DNA of 64,000 nucleotides. Source: Crotophaga sulcirostris (Eukaryota; Chordata; Aves; Cuculiformes; Crotophagidae). The notes below the pieces were generated by a model. That model ran no database searches. It was not told the DNA's origin and saw nothing but the letters and a program-made list of their open reading frames with translations. Position 1 is the stretch's first letter. Each line of letters begins with the position of its first letter. Made by a program: the position numbers and the translations under genes. Where the stretch lies: NCBI GenBank assembly GCA_013397455.1, contig VYZB01000026.1:3823682-3887681 (forward strand), given 5' to 3'. This document shows, piece after piece, positions 49,895-61,100 of this stretch.

Positions 49895-50135
49895 GCGAGG
49901 CCAAGTGCAGGGTCCTGAACCTGGGTTGGGGCAGTCTCAAGCACAAACACAGGCTGGGTGGAGAATGCATTGGGAGTAGCCCTGCTGAGAAGGACTTGGG
50001 TTTGCTGGTGCTTGAGAAGCTCAACACGAGCCGGCAGTGGGCACTTGCAGCCCAGAAAGCCAACGTGTGTCCTGGACTGCATCAAAAGCAGCATGGCTGG
50101 CAGGTCAACAGAGGTAATTCTGCCCCTCTGCTCTC
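49895..50135 (+). mobile_element. CR1 LINE internal fragment, both ends missing
   Basis: GGCGAGGCCAAGTGCAGGGT, CTGAGAAGGACTTGGGTTTG, GAGAAGCTCAACACGAGCCG and GTAATTCTGCCCCTCTGCTC follow the ORF2 thumb/C-terminal pattern of CR1 in sense orientation. Similarity ends abruptly after 50135, well before the 3' UTR. CR1 copies normally keep the 3' end, so this one was probably broken after insertion. No catalytic motif is retained. Confidence 0.85.
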
Positions 50136-51501
50136 ACCACCAAGAAACAAGCAGCTCCCCAACTTGATAAGACGTCCAAATACCTCCTTCATATCTCAGC
50201 TGTTCATGGTTGTCAGCCCCCTGCCCATAGAGGATGGTTCCAGCATCTCTTCCAGACCCTTTAATATCCCGATTATAACTTCAGAATAAATAAAAAGAGA
50301 AATAACACTTACCGAGTGTGAAAGCATTTTCTAATTAGTGAATATTTCTTCTTTACTTCTTTTCATATTTCATTTCAGGAAAAAGGGTTATTTTTTTCAG
50401 GCAGTCCTACCTATGGTAACATTGTTGGCTCAATAACGGGGGGAGCTGGTGCTCTACCTTTGCTAAGAGAGGTGGATTCCAGCTTTACATCAGTTTTTGC
50501 CTTGCCCCAGCTTGCTGGTGTGAGATAAGCATTTGGCATCCCATACTGCGAAGGGATGATGGTGATACCTTTGTCTGTTCTGAAACTGAGGCTGCAAGAG
50601 ACTGCTAAGTTGGCAGGAGTGGGAAAAGAGAACCTTCCTCTCTTGGGGAAGGCAAGGTTGTTTTTTCTGTATTCGTTGCTCCCCGCTCCCTTTTCTTTCT
50701 TGGTTTTTCTAATAGGTGGAGCAATGAACCTGGTTTAGACTTGGACACAATCAGGAAAAAAAAAGATTATTAATGCTGAAGAGACCCCTCTTCTCCTTCC
50801 CTAATGCCCTTCCCCAAGGAAACAGTAATAATATTTACTTGTTAAGGACTTGTGTGCTGAATAACTGTTCCTGTGGATTTCTGGATGCGTCACATGAAAG
50901 CTCCAGCTAGCTCTTCAGGGAGTGGCACATAGTTTCTTCAGGTGTGTACCAAAGGACTTTTAACACACTGCCTAGTGGTTTTAGATTGGTAATTAAAAAT
51001 GCCATATTACAATTGAAATGTCCATTCTAGATACGTTTTATGCCTGATAATTTCAGCACTGAAATGAATTTATTCCCTTTGCTTGATTTTTTTGGTCGTT
51101 AATCTGAAGAGGCAAGCTGTTCTCTTCCCTTTGTGTCTGCTCGTGTCCTGCATGGAGGTGACTTCTGCAGTTCTAATCAGGTTTCAAGAGGCTGAGATTT
51201 CTCCAACTGCTGCTCCTTTCCTGATGGTTTGAGAGGAGCAAGGTTTGCTGGTAGAGCTGCACCAGCATGCTGTATGGGGGAGCTTTGATGGCATTGTGGG
51301 ATTAATCCCAGATCACACTCTTGATGAACGTGGTTGTCCTAGCAGAACTTCCCAATGTTGTGCTATTTCCCTAAATTTTCCAAATTAATACCTCTTCATA
51401 TGTCATGTATTCCATGTTTTTCTCATTCTCTCATGAATATCTAAATTATACTAGAAGACCGTGATTGGAACTGACTGCATTTCTGCAAATATGTCTAAAT
51501 G
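50136..51501. other. unassigned sequence
   Basis: A strong acceptor-like tract (TTTCATATTTCATTTCAG) ends at 50379, but the downstream frame closes within ~40 bases. No repeat family was recognised. Confidence 0.4.
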
Positions 51502-51528
51502 GTGTGTGTGTGTGTGTGTGTGTGTGTC
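51502..51528. repeat. (GT)n microsatellite
   Basis: About 13 GT units without interruption. Confidence 0.97.
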
Positions 51529-54280
51529 ATTGCTGTGGTTAGAAAACGTGGTAGCCCAGGACTGTAGCTGAAGAGGGGTAGGAGATGGGTGTACAACACA
51601 AAGCAAGACAGCACAGTGACGCAGCTTCCATTACATTTACATCTTGCATCTTCTCATGCACTGAACTGAAGAGAAAGATCTATGTGAAACTAGATTTCTT
51701 TTGTCTTTGTACTCATTTGAATGAGTTCTCTTAAATGCTGACCGCTTACCACTGTTTTTTGAATGGTGACTGAGGGCAGTGATATGTGTGTGTAGGCGGT
51801 TGGATAACCTCCATCTCCCTGCAGTTCATAAGAGCTTCTCTCTGCAGTAGCAGTATCCAGTTATTATGAACCTAATCGTTTTGACTTCTGGTCAAGAAAA
51901 CACAGAAAAGGGACCAAAAAACCTGCCCCCACGGGGTGATTCTGCTGAGTGTCTGCATGCCGGCACAATACAAGAAGGTATTGATGCTGTTGCAGCTAAA
52001 GGAAGATCCCACTGACAAGGTTAATGGGAGGTGGGTACCGTACTTCTGTCTTTTTAGTAGCTGGAGATGAACAAAAAGGTGAACTTCCTGATAATCCCCT
52101 GGCATTAAAGGTTGCTGCAACACTGTCCTGTTAAATTGAGGTGATGCCTGGAAACCCTCATGTATTCAGCACACGCAGTGGTGTTGGACACGTACGGGGA
52201 ACCTTTAGTGTTTGCTAAGCAGAGCTCATTGAATTCCTTGGCTTTACAAGTGTGAAGATGTAAAAATGTTCCAAAACTTGGACTTGAAGCAAATGTAGCT
52301 ATCAAACTGGCTCTGCTAATTGACATAGTAATAGCAAAGGCATCAAGATTCAAAGTGTGAAAGCAGTGGAAAGCAGAATTGCTGATCCCACGGTTGATGG
52401 TGAGCCTGGTGTAGCTGGGAAGGCGTGCTTTTCAAAAAATTGCTGAAGAGTGGAGAGAGACTTGGAGGAGGTGGTTTTCTCCCCCATTTGCTTGAACCCA
52501 GATTATTTTCTGCTTCTTTCTTGCCACAAAAGGATTCATTTGTTTAATTTTACAGAATGTTACTGAAGCTCTTGGAACTGAAACTGCAGCCCACGTCTTC
52601 TTGATAAATGACACTGTGTATTCCTGGAAGGAAGTTAAAACGGGGCTGTGTTATATTTGGTACCTCCCGAAGCACTGAGGCTACTTTGAGTACAGAATGT
52701 GCTCAAAGAGATACTAATTTGCCACTGCAGAGCTTGATGTGATATGATTTGTCAATTCCTCGTTTCTGGAATTCACTTATGCCTGCCTTTTTCTCCTAGA
52801 GATGTTTGCTTATATATTTTAGAGCTTTTATATCTTTGAACTGGGGGACTGTAAAGGCAAGTCAAAAACCTAAAAAGGGAATTAACTTCCAAGTGATAAA
52901 TATGTTTATTATAAGGTGGAAATACAGCAGTTGTGCACCCTTGCAACAGGTGGATATATTACTGTGTTGTCTCCTTGGGTATACTCATGCTCTTAGTAGC
53001 AACAGTGTTGGGATTATCTGGATATTTAAGCATCAGCAGGGTGTTTTTTGAGTTCTCTCCAAGGATGCCTCCAGTTGGTAATTCTGGGAACATCAGTAAA
53101 AATGAAGATTTATCTTTTTTTGTTGTTGTTCGTTTTTGATTTCATGATGTTTTCTTTGCTGGGCTTGAATGGTCTCTTGGTGTAATACTGCGGGCAACAG
53201 TGGAATGGATGGGCACTTCCAAAGAAAGTCATAGTTATTTCACTGGATTAAAAATTTTCTGTGTCCTGTTTTCTCCCTGAGAGCATTTTTTGAGTGGAAA
53301 TAAACTAATATGGGATCAGTGGTTAGAAGCAATGAAAAACTATTTAATGTAAACCTTTAGGTACTGTGTGGATTAAGATAAACAATTGTTACAGGGAGCA
53401 CTGGTCCTGGTTTATGAACAGTAGGTTTTCTGTTCCTCTGTATAATGCGTAAGTCGTGGAGCTGCTTGAGAGCTCTTTTTGTGTGCAGTACTTTATTGTG
53501 AGGTATTTTGTTTTCAGTTCTCTTAGCTTTTGTGTCAGCTGGGAAGGGAGGGCGTAGGGGTAACGTGTAAAACTTTGTTTGGCCTGTTTAGTCCCAAATC
53601 CTGACAAATAGCTGGTTAACAAGTATTTAAATGAAAGCTTGGACTTTTTCTCCCTTCAGAAAACTGAGAAGACCGTAGTTCTCATTTCATCTGTTCCTGG
53701 TGCTGTTTGTTTCTAGTTTCTATGCAATTCTGTAGGCAAAGCATAGTTGTTGTAGACTTTGTGCAAGACATGCCATGTGAGTGTTGCACCCAAAGTCATT
53801 GAGCTGTAGCATGTGGCTTGCAGAAAGACACTTCGTGTCTTGATTTGAAGGTGCAAATGTTGAATACCCACTGTCTGTCTTCCTTTACCTATGGTGATGG
53901 AAAAAATATATCCTTCATATGTTTAGGGGAAGGCAAATTGAAATATTTATTTGTACCAGAGGAGCAGGAAATACATATCTCTATCTGTTTAACAACAGCA
54001 GGCAGGAAACATGAGTGGCAGACCATTCACATTGTGCTGTCTTTTTTACAACTGCTGACTTCGTAGCCAGCTCCTTTATCCCTTCCCTCTCCTCCTCTTA
54101 TCACGCATCTCCATTGCTTTTCCTTTTTTTGACTGCATTTCTTCCATGTATTCACTCCTACTTTGCTCCAGTGGAGAAAAAGACCACTCTTTGCTAGAAA
54201 GAACCATGTTTTCTGCCCAACAGGTTTGCCTGCGGAGCCTAACAGGTCTCTTACTTTCTCTCTGTTGATTGCTGCTACAG
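51529..54280. other. unassigned sequence
   Basis: No repeat family or RNA gene was recognised. Scattered short frames have no identifiable motif. Confidence 0.4.
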
Positions 54281-54372
54281 AGCCGTGGAATGCTGTGAAG
54301 ACTCACTGCCCTGCAGCCCGAGGCAGACTCCTCTCCGGAGTATTTCCATCTGAAGGAAGCTCATATCAAGAG
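54281..54372 (+). other. exon-like interval flanked by splice-site signals
   Basis: A long pyrimidine tract ending GATTGCTGCTACAG (AG at 54279-54280) is a textbook acceptor, and AG|GTATCA (GT at 54373) is an acceptable donor. The 92 bp between are GC-richer than the flanks. One frame (54283 onward, part of open frame 54163-54417) is open across the interval, with residues AVKTHCPAARGRLLSG, while the other two have stops. The product is not recognised. It may be a coding or non-coding exon, or chance. Confidence 0.22.
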
Positions 54373-54988
54373 GTATCAATTCATGTTTTATGTATGGCCT
54401 TCAATTGTAGTGCTTAAGTTTAGATGGTCCTCCAAACACCTTTTCCCCTACTCCCTCCACAGTCAGAAAAGCTTTGGATGCCACAGAAATAGCAAGTGTT
54501 GATTGAAAAGTGTTGGTTTTTGATGTGGGTTGAACCCTTGTTTATATTAAATGAACTTTGGTACGGAATCGTATTAAAATAAGTAAATAATTTCTGGGTC
54601 AAGAAATGCATAAGCTGAAGCTCCAGCAACATTGTATGTATTTTATTGTGTTGATTTATAAAGTTAATAAACCTAAGGTAATCAGCACACAGTAGGTATG
54701 TGCTCCTCCTATAACAAATTGTGAGACCTAGGTTTTTTTTAGTGTTTATTAGTCTTAATATCTTCTTAGTAAATAATTTACTTCTATTTTATATTAAAAA
54801 GAAGGCAAAAAGTACTTCTTGTTTGCTAGCTGGATCAAAATCAGTGGGCTGGCAAAGATGCGATTCATGGTATAAATTTCTCTCATTTGCCTGTAGACTG
54901 GCAAATTATTTCTAATAATTTATGTTTGAGCCTTTCATAAAAGAACGATAGAAACATTTTTTAAAATATAAACTTTGCAATGTAATGT
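54373..54988. other. unassigned AT-rich sequence
   Basis: No repeat family, RNA gene or exon was recognised between the exon-like interval and the 29-bp tandem duplication. Confidence 0.4.
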
Positions 54989-55046
54989 CTGTAAATTGGT
55001 TGTAGATTCTATCTTAACTGTAAATTGGTTGCAGGTTCTATCTTAA
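54989..55046 (+). repeat. tandem duplication of a 29-bp unit
   Basis: Unit CTGTAAATTGGTTGTAG plus ATTCTATCTTAA (54989-55017) is directly repeated at 55018-55046 with two substitutions (CAGG for TAGA). It is a head-to-tail duplication with no spacer. Confidence 0.93.
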
Positions 55047-56609
55047 CTATTTATTTTTGCATATGGTGCCTAGCATTATGAGACCTTCAGAGGTCAAGCC
55101 GTCTAGGTATTTACATATAAGAAAATCAGATATGTTACAATAGAGGTATAGCATGATATACAGCTATTAAATACAAACATACCACGTCAGTAAATCCCTG
55201 TACCTGCACGTGGTTATGGGCTGGAAAGTAGGTTGGGCAAATGTCACTGTGCCTGCCCTGTGCTTAAGTTTCCCCCTAGGTGTTCACACTTGGTTGTTGC
55301 TGCAGAGAAGACACTGGGATAGCTGAAGTGTCAGCCTGACCCACTCCAGCTCTTCTTGTGCAGGAATATGGAAAAAACAGGGTTCTCTCTATTTTTTTTC
55401 CTTTTCTTTTTGTATGTTTTACTGCTTGCTTAGTAACATGAACTTTAAATGTCAGCTGCCAAGATGCCCACTGAATGTTCTGCTCATACTCAAGTCAGAT
55501 TTGCTGAAAACCAGATGCAGACAGACAACAACAGTTCTCTCCGCTCTTTAATCCACTGGACTGCACCGGGATCGAACATTTAGGCATGCTGTGATCCATA
55601 TCTGCCCAACGTTTTAGCATGCAAAAGCACTCCAGCACTGCTTTAGGAAAAACCTGCCCTAATTAAATGTATGCTCTTTGGGTACGGACAAAACTAAGGC
55701 TGTTGTTACTTCCTCAGCTACTCAACCTGTCTTAGGTGGAGTGGGACAAGTGCCAAGCATTTCAGAAAAGCTTTGCTTTGTCCTTGTTTGTGCCAGTCTA
55801 GAAGCAACTTGACGGGCCCTTTCCATCTCTCTCTTCTCCTTTCTGTTGACTGTTGCGCTAGAAAAAAATGTAAAGGGGAAAAATGGACCTTTATGCTGCT
55901 CCTGTTCCATTTTTCCGCCCCCTGTATCTCCAAGGTGAAGTAACAGATGCAGTTGGGGCAGCAGTAGGGAGAGAGGCAAAGCCAAGGATGTGCATTTGGT
56001 GGGTTGTGAGATAGGAAGAAGAGAGTTGGGGGCTGAATTGCTGAGACTGAAGAAGTAGGACTGGCATTGATGCATGATGTGGAAGACAGGATGTTTTTTT
56101 CAAATGAAATTATGTTGTTAAGTGTGGTTTTTGCATGAGAAAGAGAGCTTCTGGTCCGAGGGGCTCCTGGTCCAATTCAGCTCCAGATTAATAATCTTAA
56201 ACTGAAGCTTTGTGTGTGCTGGGTGTCTCACCTCCAAGCCTGGTTCCTGGAGAACTCAAGAGTGGAATTGATGGAGCCTGGAGAGATGTGGCTGACTAAC
56301 GACTGGTTGTTGTCTTCAATGTGATGAGCTTTGCTCTCCAGGCTCTGTGACTGCCCTGCTTGGGAACTCCACCAACCACTTCAGACGTTTACTTTTCAGG
56401 TGTGTGTCTTGGATTGAACCTCCTCCTTTTGGATTCATGATGGTAAACAGTGTTCAGAAATCAAAAGACTGGAGAAATTGAGTTAAACTCTCGAATATGT
56501 GTGTGCCCAACCTCTTAACTTAGTTTACTTAGGGTTGGTTATTTCCTGCTCAGGAAGTACCTCGTTCCTGCAAATCTGAAGTGGAATTCTGGCAGTTAAA
56601 TAGTTAATC

Positions 56610-56611
<2 letters not shown>
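55047..56611. other. unassigned sequence
   Basis: No repeat family or exon was recognised. The 117-codon minus-strand frame 55722-56075 overlaps two other minus frames and has no recognisable domain. Confidence 0.4.

Positions 56612-56638
<27 letters not shown>
56612..56638. repeat. (TG)n microsatellite
   Basis: About 13 TG units without interruption. Confidence 0.97.
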
Positions 56639-56643
<5 letters not shown>

Positions 56644-56937
56644 CCATAAGTATCTAAAAACACAGCTCTTATCTATGTAATTGTTTGGTTTGATGTAAAT
56701 ATTTTAAAATGCGCTTTTTCCATGAGGCTGTTTCTTATGGACTATGTGTGAGTGGAATTTGGCACGTGGTTAACTGAGCCTGGATTTTGTACTTTTGCTC
56801 CATTCATCTCAGTGTTTCGGAACTCACACAGAAAATATCTGATCTTTAGTTTTCTGATCTTTTATGCCAGTTTTGGCAGCCTTCATTGGGCTGGGAATGC
56901 ACCAAATCAGCACAGGAAGGTCATGAATCTGTTACAG
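56639..56937. other. unassigned sequence
   Basis: No repeat family was recognised between the TG microsatellite and the first of the paired CR1 copies. Confidence 0.4.
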
Positions 56938-57400
56938 TGAGTCCTGAGGAGGCCCCGAAAATGATCAGAGGGCTGGAGCACCTCCCTTATGAAAGCAGGC
57001 CGAGAGACTTGGGCTTGTTCAGCCTGGAGAAGAGAAGGCTCTGGGGAGACCTTATAGCAACCTTCCAGTACTGAAAGGGGGCCTACAGGAAAACTGGGGA
57101 GGGGCTCTTTATCAGGGAGTGCAGTGAAGGGATGAGGCGTAATGGTTTTAAGCTGAAAGAGGAGAGATTTAGATTAGATATTAAGAAGAAATTTTTTCCT
57201 GTGAGGGTGGCGAGGCACTGGCACAGGTTGCCCAGAGAAGTCATGGGTGCCCTCTTCCTGGAGGTGTTCAAGGGCAGTTTGGATGAGACTTTGAGCAACC
57301 TGACCTAGTGGTAGGTGTCCCTGCCCATGGCAAGGGTGGTGAAAGTAGATGATCTGTAAGGTTCCTCCCAACCTATACCATTCAGTGATTCTGTGTTTCA
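56938..57400 (+). mobile_element. CR1 LINE, 5'-truncated, 3' end present (first of a close pair)
   Basis: It starts in the ORF2 tail at a block like CCTGAGGAGGCCCCGAAAAT, followed by GATCAGAGGGCTGGAGCACC. It then runs through GAGAAGAGAAGGCTCTGGGG and GGCACTGGCACAGGTTGCCC to the terminus ACCATTCAGTGATTCTGTG (57379-57397). The frame 56886-57074 shows [17 protein letters not shown] before stopping. It is about 460 bp long and inactive. Confidence 0.93.
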
Positions 57401-57626
57401 AATCCAGAGCTGAAGCATCTTGCCAGTAGCTCATGGGTACTTCTCTGCTGTTGGGGGATGGCTACCTCACTTAGTGAGAGTTTTTTTTTTTTTTTACTGC
57501 ATGAGCAAATCTTTTGTTCAGAGATCTTAAGTTTTCTTGAATTGCCAGCTTTGTTTTGAAGAGTAACTTTCCTTCCAGAGAACATGTGATATGGAAAGTG
57601 TTTTCTGTCAAGTCAAGTTAGGTACT
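57401..57626. other. spacer between two CR1 copies, with poly-T
   Basis: About 226 bp of unrecognised sequence, with a T15 run at 57481-57495. Confidence 0.5.
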
Positions 57627-58120
57627 GCATCCAGCTCTGCAGACACAGTACAGGAAAAACAAAAACCTCTTGGAGCAGGTCCAGAGGAGTCTACAAAAAT
57701 GATCAAAAGGATGGAACACCTCTCCTGTGTGGAAAGGCTGAGAGAGTTTGGGTTGTTCAGCATGCAGAAGAGAAGGCTCCGTGAAGACCTTATTGCAACC
57801 TTTCAATATATAAAGATGAAGAGAGACTTTTTACCAGTGCCAGCAGTGACAGAGCATGGGGGAACAGTTATAAACTGAAGGAGGATAGGTTTAGATTGGA
57901 CATAAGGAAGAATTTTTTTTATGATGAGGATGGTGAGACACTGAAACAGGTTGCCTAGAGAAGTTGTGGGTGCCCCATCATTGGAAGTGCTCAAGGTGAA
58001 CCAAGATGGGGCTTTGAGAAACCTGATCTAGTGGAAGATGCCCCTGCCCCTGGCAGGGAGGTTGGACTGGTCTATCTTCAAAAGTCCCTTCCAACTCAAA
58101 CCATTTCATAATCCTGTGTA
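57627..58120 (+). mobile_element. CR1 LINE, 5'-truncated, 3' end present (second of a close pair)
   Basis: It begins at a block like TACTGCATCCAGCTCTGCAG, then GGAGCAGGTCCAGAGGAGTC, in the ORF2 tail. It continues through GAGAAGAGAAGGCTCCGTGA and ends with CAAACCATTTCATAATCCTG (58098-58117). It differs from the neighbour at 56938-57400 by many substitutions and by missing stretches around 57820-57850, so it is probably an independent insertion. Frame 57591-57878 retains LREFGLFSMQKRRLRED. Confidence 0.92.
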
Positions 58121-61100
58121 GGTCCCAGGATGCTTATGAGGCATTGTAGGATTATTTGAAGAGTGAAAGGAGATCCCTTTCCTTTGTGACTGGTGGAGGC
58201 TAATGGTGGTGAGAGAATGACTGGGACCTTAATTTGAGATTGCTGGTTTTCTGTTTCAGATGGTGGGCTTGAGGGAAGAAAAAGCTTACTGTTTTCTGTG
58301 GGTTATACCTGTTTGGTTATGAGTGCAGGTTAGAGGACCAGTGTTTTCCACCACACTGCATCACCAAATCCGTGCTGAGCGTGTGATGTGGGAATTTCCT
58401 AAGGGTGCAAGTGGGAATGGCTACCATGAGAGTAGAACCCTCCATTGTGGTTTTTTTCTGCTCTTGCTGCTTTTGGTCTTGCACAGCAACCTCTTGCTGT
58501 GTAAACGGGAATGTGGACACTCTTAGTCTGTAGTGGAGAATGTAGGTCTGGGTAGCCTTTTTAAGTTGTATCTCCTTCATTTTTGCACATAGTCCGACAG
58601 TCATGGCTCTCTTAAATGTACCTCAACTGAGACAGTTCCAAGTCCCACAAACTGTTGTGTTTTGCTTGCATTCCCTTTCTTCCCTCTCTGCTATGCTAGT
58701 TACAAATATTACAGGGTTTGGAAGGCTTTGGGATCTGGAAGTACTTTGCCCGTCCTTGCATCATGGGAACTTTTTACTTCCTGAAAAGTTTTTTATTCCT
58801 TTGTGAACACTACTGCTGTGCTGGATGCATCAGTGAAAGGAACCATCCCCGTGATGTATGCTGTAACGTGTCAGGTAGGGAAACTTCTTCCCTGCATAAG
58901 GTGATGAGTTTAGAAAGATTAATGACCCAGCATTTCATCCTAAGTTGCATTGGTGCAAATGCTTCTTTTAGTCAGCTTGGCTCCCTTAGAAAAAGTCCTC
59001 TTTTAATGTTTTTGCCTCAGTATATTGTGGTGATCAGAGTCACTAGCAAATCACGCACACATCAGCTGTGACTACAGGTCCCCAAGCTGGGCTGTGTCAC
59101 TTCCCACATTCACTGCAGCTCTCCAGATGAAAGCTGAGGTGTCCTTTGCCTGTCTGTGGTGCATGATGGATGCTGTACAATAGGGATGCATTGTAATTGA
59201 GCATCAGGATAGAAGCATCAGCCTGAACATCCCGCGATGATTAGTTGGGGTGTAGAGGAACAATTTTATTGACAAAGCGGCTTAGTGGTTCTTTATGGCT
59301 CAATACTGCTGATATATAGTAATTGCTAGAGGAGTGAGACATTGTTAGGAAGATGACATTTCCCATAACAAGGAGAAAAATATCAACTGTCAAAAACTGA
59401 TTTAAAAACAAAGGAAGGTTTTAATAAGATTTATGGACATAAGCAGCAGAGCGGATCTCTGACACCAGGCGTTTTAAGATGCTCTGGAGTGACTTTCTAC
59501 TTTTCATCTATGAGTTTATATGCATATTAAAGCGTGCCGTATATACTGCTCTGAGGTATGTGGAGAGCACACCAAAATACTTTTTGTCTGTCTGCTCAGA
59601 CAGAAAGATGCAGATAGAGTCTCTTTTCTTTCAGTCTAGGATGTGAGTTGTATCGACATCACTTCTTGAAAAAATATGCATATATTTTGATGGCTTTATG
59701 GCCTTGACTTATTTTTGGTCTGAGGTTTACCATGTGGATGTCTTTTTGTAGCCCTGTGATAGCTGCTTCTCTTAGAGGCCAGACTGATGCCCATCAGACG
59801 TGCAAAGTGAAAGTCACGGTTGGCTGCTGCATGGAGAGCAAAATGGATTTCAGAAACCACAGCAGAAATGGAGATCTGAGTTTCCTGATGAGGGGAAGGA
59901 ACAAAACCCTAATGAGAACTCTGCAAATAGTGCATCAAAATGAGTGCAGCATGCTACAGGGAAGCTGCTGAAAGGCCTTGCCAAGCGGGCAATGGTAGGA
60001 GATCTACTTGAGGCCCCGTTTTCTATTCCTGCTGAAGAAGTGCAATAGCGTGCTCAGTTCTTACAGTCTCTGTGGCTGAGATGAGGTTATAGGGAAACAT
60101 CCAGTACATTCCCTCCACCTTTCTGTAGCGCCTTCCCACAGTGTTTGCTCCACATTTCTGCTTGCACAAAAGCTGTGCTGGAAGCAGTGGCTTGCCTTTC
60201 AGATGTATAATTTACCACCTCTTCCCAGTGTGGCAGCCTTGTTTGTATTGATAAATGAATGTTCTCTGTGTACAGCCTGCAGATAATTCTGCTTGTTGAG
60301 TACAATGCTGCTAAATATACCTGTTTCTGATTAAATGCATTTGAAATTGTGAGTTTGGTTAATAAGCTACACCTTTCACAGATTCTTTTGTTAACTCATA
60401 AAAGCTGCGTGTTCTGATTTCTAGTGCCAGAAGGGGTAAACTGATGTTAAAAGCATTAATTAGTCTTGGTTGACTGCACAAAGAATAGAGTTGGTATGAG
60501 CTAGCTTTTGATTTAGCCCTTTGTGGGCCTTTGATTTTTGCCTAAGCTTGTTAGAGGGTCTGTATCTCTGGCTTTTTCATGCTAGATTGTATAATTAGAG
60601 TTTAGTGTGAAATACAGTGGTTGGGCTTGAAGAGCAAGAGTCCTGTGCAATTATAAGTAATAAAGTTGTAAAGCAATTGGCCAGAACTTTACATGTATTT
60701 TATAAGATAAATGTTCTCTTTAACATGTGGATGTGATAACTTAATATTGCAGTAACAACATCCAGAAGATTTGTTGTAAGCTGTGAGTGCTGTTAGCAAA
60801 CCTCAGCAAGGATATATTCTCAGGAGCCTTGTATTTGCCTGTTGTGTGGTGCTTCCACAGCATATGAACATAATGGAAGTTTTGTAAACTACATCCCAGG
60901 TAGCACTGATGTTTTTTTCTTTTCCTCTACGTCTTCACCCATTTTGTATGCGCTAATAGGAAAAAAAAACCCAGACCTTGCAGCATTGCATTGGTTTTAT
61001 ACTTGGAATTCCTACGTTACAGAATTTAGGAGCATATTTCAGTACATGGTAGTTTCTGTAGTACTCAATTCTAGCAGTCTATTCTCCTCACAAAGGTCTG

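Noticed and set aside
55722..56075. 117-codon minus-strand frame
   Set aside because: It overlaps other minus-strand frames, has no recognised domain and no splice or start evidence.
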